Assembly: GCA_020631735.1 (NCBI GenBank)
Contig: CM036231.1
Location: 1,143,831-1,207,830, forward strand
Source: Saccharum officinarum
Taxonomy: Eukaryota; Streptophyta; Magnoliopsida; Poales; Poaceae
Direction: 5' to 3'
DNA: 64,000 nt
Program-made: the position numbers and the translations under genes
The notes under the pieces: generated by a model
Database searches by the model: none
The model's input: only the letters and a program-made list of their open reading frames with translations
What the model was told of the DNA's origin: nothing
Shown: positions 55,823 to 64,000 of the stretch, in pieces
Layout: each line of letters starts with the position of its first letter
Numbering within the stretch: position 1 is the stretch's first letter

Positions 55823-57166
55823 CGATTGAGTCTTTCTGATATGCAAGTTGATAAGGTCCCTTTTCCAATGCATGCAATTAAAGCAGGACCACCCGCTGTT
55901 TTGATTTGTCCTGAGCAAGCCGATACAACTCAAGGCAAGAATGTGCTTATAGGCGAACCACGTGTAGCACCAAATGTTGAAACGAATTAGGGGCGCAAGG
56001 TGGTGCTAGAGAACGATGATGAAGGCAAGAACAAATTAAAGATTACTACTGGATCAATGCAGTATTTGAGAAGGCAGTGGTGGTATGAAACGGTGGCGGC
56101 ACAGCAGAGGCCGGCTAGGCCGACTAGGGCAGTCAGCCAAGCCGACTCCACTCAGCACCAGGGCCAGTCGGCTAAGCCGACTCAAGGTGCCGCCTTGGTC
56201 GACTTAGCCTCCCTCTCAGCCAAGTCGGCTGAGCCGACTGCCCCAGTTGGCTTAGCCAACTCCCCTGGTTCTAGCAGCCTCGGTCCCTCCGGCATTCAAG
56301 TTTTGCGCACATTTGTTCCACACAGGCCGGAGATTGGCACTTGAAAGACAAATGAGAAGAAGAACCAAGGGAAGCTTGTGGTGAGGCCACCATGTACTTT
56401 TGATAGGCTCATGGCCAAGTATAAGCAAGAAAAGGCCGATTCTGAGAATCGGCCATTAAAAAAAGAGAATCTACTCCACCTAAGCGAGAAGATGACAAGG
56501 TTAAGCAATTGGCGGTGATGCAACCAGCAGCTCCAATTTAGAAAGTTGCTCCTCATGTATCTCGTTGGGGACCCCGATTCCACCTCTAGTCACACCACAA
56601 TGGGGTCCTTATGGAGTTTGGGTGCCGCATCCCTCGCCTGCACCTATGCAAGGCTAGCAAAGAAGGAAAGAGCCTGCTGGTCCAGTTCAAAAACCTTCTA
56701 TTTTTAGCTAATTGAACAATGGTCAATCAAGCTCTAGTGGCGTGAGTCAAGGTCAGATGATTACATTCAAGACTCTAGCTTCACAAGGTTCAGAAAGGGC
56801 ACCAATGTGACAGGTTTACGTGCCTAAGAAGGTTGAGGCTCCTGTTATTCCTTCGCCAAGAGCTAGGCCTCAATCAATCATCACAATCGGCTCTATGGAA
56901 GCTCCTGTCATTAACCATGATGGGCCGATTATAATTGAAGAAACTCTAGCACAAAAGCAAGATGAAGTTCCTAAGGAAGTTGCTAGAGATGAGAAGAAGG
57001 AGCGCGCTGAAATTGATTCCAAGTATCACCAACCTGTGTGATGTCCTTGTGGGTTGAATAAAACCCAACGGCGCAAGTTGCAGCGCGCCCGGCATAAGCA
57101 ATAGAAGCGGGAGATGCTTGCCAAGATGGGGGTGAGGTCCTAAACCCTGAGCATGTCGAAAGCTTT
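55823..57166 (+). pseudogene. gag-protease linker region with palindromic repeats
   Basis: Broken frames, for example 56000-56344 and 56820-57041, encode low-complexity sequence with SAKPT and SAEPT repeats. Around 57030-57110 a short block (CPCGLNKTQRRKLQRARHKQ in a stop-broken frame) occurs that I recognise from Tat-type polyproteins but cannot name. No domain with known function was seen. Confidence 0.5.
56100..56250 (+). repeat. palindromic CGGCTNAGCCG repeats in the gag-protease linker
   Basis: About four copies of (A/G)GTCGGCTNAGCCGACT and variants encode SAKPT or SAEPT when in frame. Confidence 0.8.
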
Positions 57167-57970
57167 TTGAAGGGTCAAAATGACGCTGCTGCTACTGGCC
57201 AGTCGGCTGAGCCGACTCCTATGCAAAGTGAGTCGGCTAAGCCGACTCTAGAGTTGGCTAAGCCGACTGCCCCTGTTCCTACCGGCCTGGATGTGCCAGA
57301 GTCGGTTAAGCTGACTCACGAGTCGGCTAAATCGACTCGTGAGTCGGCTAAGCCGACTCCCCTTGTTGATACTGTGTCAGAGGCCCTAGAATTGACCTGG
57401 CTGACTCCAGGGTCGGCTGAGCCGACTCCTATTATCCCGATGGCCTCCGAGGTGTCCTCCGATGACTTTGCTCATACTATTACTGCTATGGTTGGCATGG
57501 AGGTTCCTGAGGTCCCGAAAGAAGAGATGGTTGACTATGAACCTACCCCGGAGAGGGAAGTCAATGTGGTTGTCTTGTTCGCCGATTATTATATCGTCGA
57601 GGATGATTCAGCTGCGGTGGTTTTCAACTTTCCTATAGAAGATGCTACATTCAAGAAGCCTGGAGATCCTGTTAACCATCTCAAGCCATTACATATCAAG
57701 GGCCATATCAATGGTGCTCCAGTTCATGGCATGTTGGTGGATAGTGGGGCAATTGTGAATGTGATGCCATATCCGCTTTACAAGAAGCTTGGTGGCACTG
57801 ATGATGAACTAGTCAAGACCAATATGACCATCATTGGTGTAGGAGGCACTCCCATCCTAGCTAGGGGAATTGCTAACATGGAGCTCACTGTTGGAAGCAA
57901 GACCCTGGCTACTGCGTTCTTCATGGCAGATGTGCAAGGTAGCTACAACTTATTCCTTAGGCGCGATTAG
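57167..57970 (+). pseudogene. aspartic protease region of the Tat-type element
   Basis: After a repeat-rich N-terminal part (SAEPT/SAKPT, residues 10-95), the frame reads KPLHIKGHINGAPVHGMLVD and SGAIVNVMPY, with the protease active site as DSGA, then IIGVGGTP and ADVQGSYNLFL. Retroviral-type aspartic proteases cut the polyprotein. The frame is open for 267 codons but ends in a stop just after FLRRD, where the family normally continues with W...A.PSS.H. The protein cannot be read through to RT. Confidence 0.8.
57190..57430 (+). repeat. palindromic CGGCTNAGCCG repeats upstream of protease
   Basis: Seven or so copies, including GAGTCGGCTAAGCCGACTC, a 19-bp near-perfect palindrome apart from its central base. 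In frame they read ESAKPT/GSAEPT. Confidence 0.85.
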
Positions 57971-58197
57971 ATTCATGCCAATTGTTGTGTGCCATCTAGC
58001 TCACTAGTTCTTAATTCAGTGGGTGGGAGATGCTGTGGAGATCATGCATTCAGATTCATCGGCTGACGTAGCTACAACAGATGCTCCCGCGCTCGGAGGG
58101 CATGATGCTTTTGGTTGCTTGTCTAGTAAAGATCTTTTTGGCTATGAATTTATTAGTGTTACTAGGCAAGGGTTTGTTCCTGTATCATTGAAACTGA

Positions 58198-59245
58198 TTG
58201 ATAATCGGCTCAATATCATTATGTAATTGTTTATTAATGGATACAAATATTGAATGGTTGAAACATCGTGTTGATCAGTATCGGGCTAATAAGACCGATG
58301 CCTGTGAAGCGATTGATGATTTTGATGAGCTCAATAAGTTGGGCCAAGGATTTATGTCGGTCGATCCTTTGGAGCAGGTTGATATTGGGGATGGCTCTGT
58401 GCCCCAATCGACGTTTATAAATCAAAACTTGGAAGTCGGTTACAAATTTGAGCTAATCGCGCTTCTCAAGGAATATGTTGAATGTTTTGCATGGAATTAT
58501 ACAGAGATGCCTGGGCTGAGCTGAGAGCTTGTTGAGCATCGACTCCTCATCAAGGATGGATTCAAGCCATATAAGCAATGCCCCCGCCGATTTAATTTTA
58601 CAATTTATGATTGGGTTAAAGAAGAGATTAATCGGCTCCTGCAAGCGGGGTTCATTCAGCCATGCAGGTATGCGGAGTGGGTCTCTAATATTGTGCCTGT
58701 TGAGAAGAAAGATTCTGGGAAGATCAAAATTTGCATTGATTTTAGAGATCTGAATAGAGTTACTCCGAAAGATGAATATCATATGCCTATAGCTGATATG
58801 TTTATCAATGATGCTTTAGGACACCGGGTTATTAGCTTTCTTGATGGTAATGTCGGTTATAATCAGATTTTCATGGTCAAAGAAGATATGTCAAAGGCGA
58901 TCTTTATGTCCTAGGTTTGTTGGTCTCTTTGAGTGGGTTGTGATGACATTTGGGCTAAAAAATGCAGGTGCTACTTATCAAAGAGATATGAATTTGATTT
59001 TCCATGATCTAATTGGGGTGATTATGGAGGTTTATATTGATGATATTGTGATTAAATCGGCTGCCCATAAATCTCATTTGGCCGATTTGCGTCTTGCTTT
59101 TGAGAGGATGCGCCGTTATGGATTGAAGATGAACCCACTCAAATGTGCCTTTGGAGTATCGGTTGGAAAATTTTTAGGCTTCATAATTCATGATAAAGGC
59201 ATAGAGATTGATCCCAAGAGGATAGAAAAGATCAAGGGAGTTTAG
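58198..59245 (+). pseudogene. reverse transcriptase of the Tat-type element
   Basis: The linker at 58198-58524 ends FAWNYTEMPGLS at a TGA. RT follows with FIQPCRYAEWVSNIVPVEKK, ICIDFRDLNRVTPKDEY and ISFLDGNVGYNQIFM. After a frameshift near 58915 come FGLKNAGATYQRDMN and VYIDDIVIKS, the catalytic YIDD box, then NPLKCAFGVSVGKFLGFI. The motif order is complete. At least two stops and one frameshift separate parts, so no active enzyme can be made from this copy. Confidence 0.85.
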
Positions 59246-59881
59246 GCACCTACATGCAAGAAATACTTGTAAAAGTTCTTGGGAAAAGTGAAGTACTTGA
59301 GGAGATTCATTACTAACTTGTCCGGAAAGATTATTCCTTTTACCCCCATATTAAAACTGAAGGATGAATCTGAATTCACTTTGGGGGCAAAACAACAAGA
59401 GGCATTTGTGAGGATAAAGGAATATTTGTCAAAACCACCGGTTCTTCGTGCACCAAGGAGAGGAGTTTCTTTCAAATTATATATTGCTGCCGAAGAGAAG
59501 ATTATCGGGGCTATTTTGACTCAAGAAGACAAAGGTAAAGAATATGTAATCGCTTATCTTGGTCGCCGTCTTCTTGATCCTGAGACAAGGTATGCCTATA
59601 TAGAAAAATTGTGCTTATCACTGTACTATGCTTGTTCCAAGATGAGACATTATCTTTTGTCTAGTACATGTGTTGTTGCTTGCCAGGCCGATGTGATAAA
59701 ACACATGTTATATTGGCCAATTCTTTGTGGAAGGATAGGCAAATGGGCATACACACTAATTGAATATGACTTGACCTATGAGCCATTGAGAGCTTTAAAA
59801 GGACAAGTTCTTGCTGATTTTATTGTTGAGCATGGTATTGAATTGGATAATGAAATCAATTACTTTACTTTTACTCCCTAG
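59246..59881 (+). pseudogene. RNase H (first, Ty3-type) of the Tat-type element
   Basis: Starts at the connection APTCKKYL, with stops, then LGKVKYLRRFITNLSGKI and the RNase H/tether sequence: YIAAEEKIIGAILTQED, YIEKLCLSLYYACSKMRHYL and EYDLTYEPLRALKGQVLADF. It ends at TAG 59879-59881 directly before the second RNase H. The final residue there is normally W (TGG), so the stop is one transition away. Confidence 0.75.
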
Positions 59882-60294
59882 AAATTATATTTTGATGGAT
59901 CGGTTTGCAAAGATGGCCAAGGTGTTGGTATTGTGCTTATTTCCCCTAGTGGTGCTGAATTTGAGATGTTAAGCCGGTTGGATTTCTATTGCACTAATAA
60001 TCAAACCGAATATCAAGCTCTATTATTTGGATTGATTATGTTACGCTCCATGGGAGTAAAGTATGTTGAAGTCTATGGTGATTCCTTACTAGTGGTGCAG
60101 CAAGTTGCTAGAGAATTTCAAGGCTTGGAAGGATCACTACAAGCTTGTCTCGATGCTTGCCTTGACATCATTGGTTCATTTGCCGAATTTCAAAATTGGC
60201 ATGTTCTAAGGCATGAAAATCAAAAGGCCAACATGTTAGCTCAGCAAGCATCTGGCTATGACGTTGGTGGGTGTAGTTTTCATATTCAAGAATA
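59882..60294 (+). pseudogene. second (archaeal-like) RNase H of the Tat-type element
   Basis: Reads LYFDGSVCKDGQGVGIVLIS, NNQTEYQALLFGLIM, VYGDSLLVVQQV and NWHVLRHENQKANMLAQQAS. The D...E...D residues of RNase HI are visible in FDGS, TEYQAL and YGDS. A second RNase H between RT and integrase is a published hallmark of the Tat lineage. It supports that assignment here together with the gag type and the lack of a chromodomain. Confidence 0.8.
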
Positions 60295-60334
60295 GCCGAT
60301 ACATGAAGATTTATATTTTTTGCCGTGTAAGTGC

Positions 60335-60450
60335 GAAAGAATCGGCTAAGCCGACTACCCTAGTCGGTCTAGCCAACCCCGATTCTTTGACAAGCCAGTC
60401 GGCTTGGCCGACTTCATCAGTCAGCCTAGCCGACTCCCTATGGCTAGCCT
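60335..60450 (+). repeat. palindromic CGGCTNAGCCG repeats between RNase H and integrase
   Basis: Four to five imperfect copies of AGTCGGCTNAGCCGACT, for example AATCGGCTAAGCCGACTA and AGTCGGCTTGGCCGACTT, lie in a low-complexity spacer. The same motif lies at about 56100-56250 and 57190-57430. Confidence 0.8.
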
Positions 60451-60699
60451 GGCTAATGTGCATGATGAACTCTCAAATCGGCCTAACAAGACTTCTAGTG
60501 ATGTTGGGGCCGATTTACATGATTGGAGGACTCCCTTATTGGCATATCTACGAGATCCAAGTGCCAAAGTTGATAAAAGTGTTCGATGAAGTGCTTTCAA
60601 GTCTGCGTTGCACAATGATGAGCTTTACTGAAGAATCGCCGAAGACTTGCTACTAAAGTGCTTAGGAACTGATCAAGCAAGAATAGCTATGGGAGAAGT

Positions 60700-61771
60700 C
60701 TATGAAGGTATTTGTGGTACGCATCAATGAGCCCCAAAGATGAAGTGGTTATTGCGTAGAGCCGGTTTCTATTGGCCTACTATGATGACTGATTGCTTTC
60801 GCTACTACAAAGGATGTGAAGAGTGCTAAAGGTTTGGAAATATTCAGCTAGTGCCTGCTGCTATGCTTCATCCTATAATCAAACCGTGACCTTTTCGCGG
60901 TTGGGGGCTAGACTTCATTGGCTAAATTCATCCCCCATCTTTCAAGGGACATCGCTTTGTGTTGGTAGCTACATATTATTTCACTAAGTGGACCGAAGTT
61001 GTTCCTTTGAAGAATATGACATATAAGGAGGTTATTGAGTTCATCACTGAGCATATCATTCATAGGTTCATCATACCCCAAACATTAACCACAGATCAAG
61101 GGATATCATTTATGTCTAAGGAAGTGAGGGACTTTACCGAATTATATAAGATCAAGTTGCTCAAATCATCTCCATATTATGCTCAAGCTAATGGCCAAGC
61201 TGAGTCTAGTAATAAGACTTTGATCAAGTTTATCAAGAAGAAAATTGAGGAGAATCCAAGAAGGTGGCATGAAGTAATATCTGAAGCTTTATAGACACAT
61301 CGCATTTCAAGGCATGGTGCTACAAAAGTTACTCCTTTTGAGCTAGTATATGGTCAAGAGGTCGTGTTGCCTATCGAGGTAAATTTGGATGCATACATGC
61401 TTGCTAAACAAAATGATCTATCAGCCATTATGTATCATGATTTGATGATGGATAACATCGATGAGGTAACTGATGTAAGATTAAAAGCTCTCAAGGAGAT
61501 AGAGAAAGATAAAGCTTGAGTTGCCAGGGCATACAACAAAAAAGTCAAGAGCAAATCTTTCCAAGTAGGTGAATTAGTGTGAAAAACCATACTACCTATT
61601 GGATCGAAGAGCAATCAGTTTGGCAAGTGGTCACCAAATTGGGATGGTCCTTATAAAGTGACCAAAGTCATGAGCGGTAATTCTTATTTGTTAGAGACAT
61701 TACAAGGTGAACATTTCAAAGTAGCATTTAACGGAAGATACTTAAAAAAGTATTTTCCAAGTGTTTGGTAA
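60700..61771 (+). pseudogene. integrase of the Tat-type element
   Basis: The N-terminal zinc-binding part (RRAGFYWPTMMTDCFRYYKG, then CEEC and RFGN, broken by a stop) is followed by the catalytic core: GLDFIG, ATYYFTKWTEVVPL, TLTTDQG and YAQANGQAESSNKTL, giving the D, D and E of the DDE triad. After a TAG come HGATKVTPFELVYGQEVVLP and the C-terminal domain (FGKWSPNWDGPYKVTKV, NGRYLKKYFPSVW) to TAA 61769-61771. No chromodomain follows. Integrase inserts the cDNA into the host genome. At least five stops are present, so it is inactive. Confidence 0.85.
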
Positions 61772-61835
61772 GAAGCCTAAGTGCTCTCCAAACAATGGCC
61801 GATACATGTATCGCCCTTAAAACAAAATGGCCGAT
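61772..61835 (+). other. Tat-type element sequence after integrase
   Basis: Short stretch between the integrase stop and the first base of the next LTR. The polypurine tract and 3' LTR of the Tat-type element are not seen and should lie beyond the second element. Confidence 0.5.
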
Positions 61836-63102
61836 TGTTGATGGTAGTTAACTATCATTTTTAACCGTCAACTTAAGTAAAAGATTGCTATAAAATTAAT
61901 TATCACCATAGACTAGGTGTTTAACTGATAGAATTCCATGAGTTTTGGTGAAGATCTATTTCTGTAGGGTGTCAGCTGAAAATAATCAAAGATGGCCCAC
62001 ATGTCAGGTTTACATAGAGAGAAAGGACCACGTATGGAAAAAAGTATAATCTAGAAGGTTCAAGAAGCTAAACCCTGGGAGGTGGAACCCACCTGTCACT
62101 ATGACAGGGGCGGACGCCCAGCCCCAGGGGCGGCCGCCCCACCCAGAGAGCCAATCACCTTCCACCTCAAGGATCCTACATCCACCGCCTTTAAGGATGA
62201 ATAAAAATCGTTGATCAAGGTCGGTTTGATCCAAGAGCTGTGGTGCTTCCTAGAGGGCTATATAAGCAAGGCCCCTGGCCCCTGGAGGAGAGAGTTCAGA
62301 AACCCTAATTCATATTTTTTAGAGAGAATTCGCCTGAGAGGGGTCCCTTGAATGGATCTGTCTCTAGGGCACATACAAGAGAGTTTAGCTTTGTAGTATC
62401 TATGTGAGATTAGAGTTATTCTTCTAGATTGAGAGAGTTAGAGTGGAGGTAGAAGATTGGAGGAAGCCCGGCTTGTCGGTGTCTCCTCTCCAAGCTTGTA
62501 TCTACGGGGTCAAGTCTCCTAACCCGAGGCTTGGTTCTAGGATTCTTCGATAATTCAACTTCTAATACTAAGTAAGTATGTTGTTATTATTGCTCTTTGG
62601 TTTACGGTTTTACTTTATTCACTTCGCGTAGGGAATAGAGTAATCATTCATAGCGTAAGCGTGGTGCTTGGACTAGGAATACTCGTATTTATCCCATATC
62701 TGGCCGGATTAGTGAGTAGTAGCGTGGGACGTGACAATCCCATTATTACCTTTGGAGTCTCCTCCCATCAGAAGGTTTGGTAGGATTAAGAACCCTGGTT
62801 GAGCATCCTCTGTAGTGTCTCTTTTCCATCGGTATTTCCCCTAAGACCAATAGTATCATAGCTTGCCATAGGTTGGAACCAGACTATCGTCATAGTTCTC
62901 TCTAATCGCTTATATCTTCACCACCTTGTAGTGCGGCCCAGGGGTAATAGTAAAGACTAGGTTAGTCATCGCACGCTTTCTCCTTGCGGATAAAATAAAT
63001 ACGATACTCTAGACTTATCTCCCGGGTAAAGTGCTCACCGATATCCGTGCACTTGCGGATTATTTCTCTTAAATTCCTTCGTGTGCGTATCTAGTATCAA
63101 CA
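61836..63102 (+). repeat. 5' LTR of a second Ty3-type retrotransposon
   Basis: 1267 bp beginning TGTTGATGGTAG and ending CTAGTATCAACA, so the ends form an imperfect inverted repeat (TGTTGATacTAG on the complement). A TATATAAG box lies at about 62260, with a GC-rich leader after it. A primer binding site follows at 63111. The 3' LTR and the second target duplication are outside the window, so the start is inferred from the terminal repeat. Confidence 0.7.
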
Positions 63103-63110
63103 AGCATTTC

Positions 63111-63128
63111 TGGCGCCGTTGCTGGGGA
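63111..63128 (+). other. primer binding site, tRNA-Asp type
   Basis: TGGCGCCGTTGCTGGGGA differs at one base from TGGCGCCGTTGCCGGGGA, the complement of the 3' end of plant tRNA-Asp used by many Ty3 elements. Confidence 0.85.
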
Positions 63129-63234
63129 GAAAGACGTTAGCTGAGTTAACCTTAAGTCTTGCTTTACCTTGTACCTATACTTTTATCTTTTCCTTTTTAT
63201 TTCTTACCTATTCTTCTTACCTTTTTCTATCCTT

Positions 63235-64000
63235 ATGGATAACATAAATTCAATTCCTATCTTTCAATTTTCTACACCCACGGAGACCAGCTTAGTGCCA
63301 TGGGAGTCATCACAACCTGTCCAAACCCCTAACTATAGGCTGAGTCCACGGTTGATTGCAATGGTCCAAAGCCTATCCTTTTCAGGAGGAGTAGATGAAA
63401 ACCCTTACCTTCATATTAGAGACTTTGAGCAAACATGTGACTGTCTTCGTATAGAGGTCATGTCTGATCAAACTTTACGTTGGAAGCTATTTCCTTTCTC
63501 TTTAAAGGGAAAAGCTAGACAATGGTATGATAAAGCCGTAGGTAAGCAATAAGGAGATTGGGGATCCTTACGTTCTAATTTTTATCTAGATTTTTACCCT
63601 ATCTCCTGAATCGTCGACCTTAGAGTCAAGGTTCTGACTTTTAAGCAAGAACCTAGTGAATCTTTGGCCTCATCCTGGAATCGTTTCACTACTCTTTTAG
63701 CATCTGGCCTGGATCTTAGTTTACAAGACCCTATTCTTCTTTAACATTTTTATAAAGGTCTTCGTAAAAACAGTAAGCAATTGCTCGATACAACTTCTGG
63801 AGGATCATTCTTGCATGTTTCATCGAAAAAAGCAAGATTAATCTTAGATCAAATCCTATCCTCTGAATTAGATAATCTCCTAGAAGAAGAACCTCAAGTG
63901 GATGAAGCAATTTTTTGCCAGATATACCATCTACTTTAGCTATTCCAAGTTCTGAGCAAGAAGAAGAAGAAATTCCGTTTCCTGATTTTAAGCTTGATAT
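63235..64000 (+). pseudogene. gag of the second Ty3-type element (Athila-like?), partial
   Basis: ATG 63235 opens MDNINSIPIFQF. The core reads LSFSGGVDENPYLHIRDFEQ, RWKLFPFSLKGKARQWYDKA and, past a TAA at 63550-63552, further retrotransposon gag sequence (DLRVKVLTFKQEPSES, HFYKGLRKNS). This is the retrotrans_gag domain of the Athila-related group. Three in-frame stops (TAA 63550, TGA near 63607, TAA near 63742) are each one C-to-T change from a sense codon. A T-run frameshift lies near 63910. The window ends inside the gene. Confidence 0.75.

Noticed and set aside
56100..57430. CRISPR-like or plasmid iteron array (regular repeats)
   Set aside because: The copies are unevenly spaced, lie in a retrotransposon coding region and read as SAKPT/SAEPT peptides. 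The sequence is a plant genome.

Overview
This is a 64 kb piece of a plant nuclear genome, almost certainly a grass (Poaceae). It has GT-AG introns, GC-rich exons in AT-rich introns, nested transposable elements (LINE, SINE, hAT-like, PIF/Harbinger-like, Ty3 LTR elements), and a local cluster of DUF569-family genes of the kind expanded in grasses. The species cannot be named from the sequence.

Layout. 1-716 is the 3' end of an autonomous hAT element, followed by an ELOF1-like remnant (745-880, weak) and a plus-strand LINE (about 1345-3366). 4032-5583 is a 5'-truncated DUF569 gene on the minus strand. 5837-10588 is a plus-strand DUF569 pseudogene whose second intron took in a SINE, a LINE and a TIR element carrying a C2-domain gene fragment. 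11782-14021 is a DUF569 gene with a frameshift in exon 2. 17801-19598 is the only intact DUF569 gene (three exons, 269 aa). 20-28.8 kb holds an orphan DUF569 promoter fragment, MITEs, a decayed CTLH/LisH-like gene (minus), a LINE 3' end, an LTR-like piece and tandem repeats. A further DUF569 pseudogene starts at 29007 but is cut by a 100-N gap at 29033-29132.

The segment 9554-29032 is then repeated almost exactly at 29133-48652. The gap sits precisely at the junction: the left contig ends inside the DUF569 pseudogene, and the right contig begins inside the C2-bearing element. This is the geometry of two contigs that overlap by about 19.5 kb and were joined by Ns instead of merged, so the second copy of every gene in 29-48.6 kb is probably an assembly artefact. 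A true tandem duplication cannot be excluded without reads.

After the repeat, the last DUF569 pseudogene runs 48628-51603, with a 1.73 kb solo LTR in intron 1. A Ty3 element of the Tat type starts at 52051 in its intron 2: 798-bp 5' LTR, gag, protease, RT, two RNase H domains and integrase to 61771. A 1.15 kb solo LTR is nested in its gag. A second Ty3-type element begins at 61836 (1.27 kb LTR, gag) and runs off the window. Both Ty3 elements are inactivated mainly by C-to-T type stop codons. I found no unknown defence or biosynthetic system. The most interesting items are the probable false duplication, the birth-and-death DUF569 cluster, the C2-fragment-carrying transposon, the LTR-embedded ORF, and the palindromic repeats spread through the coding region of the Tat element.
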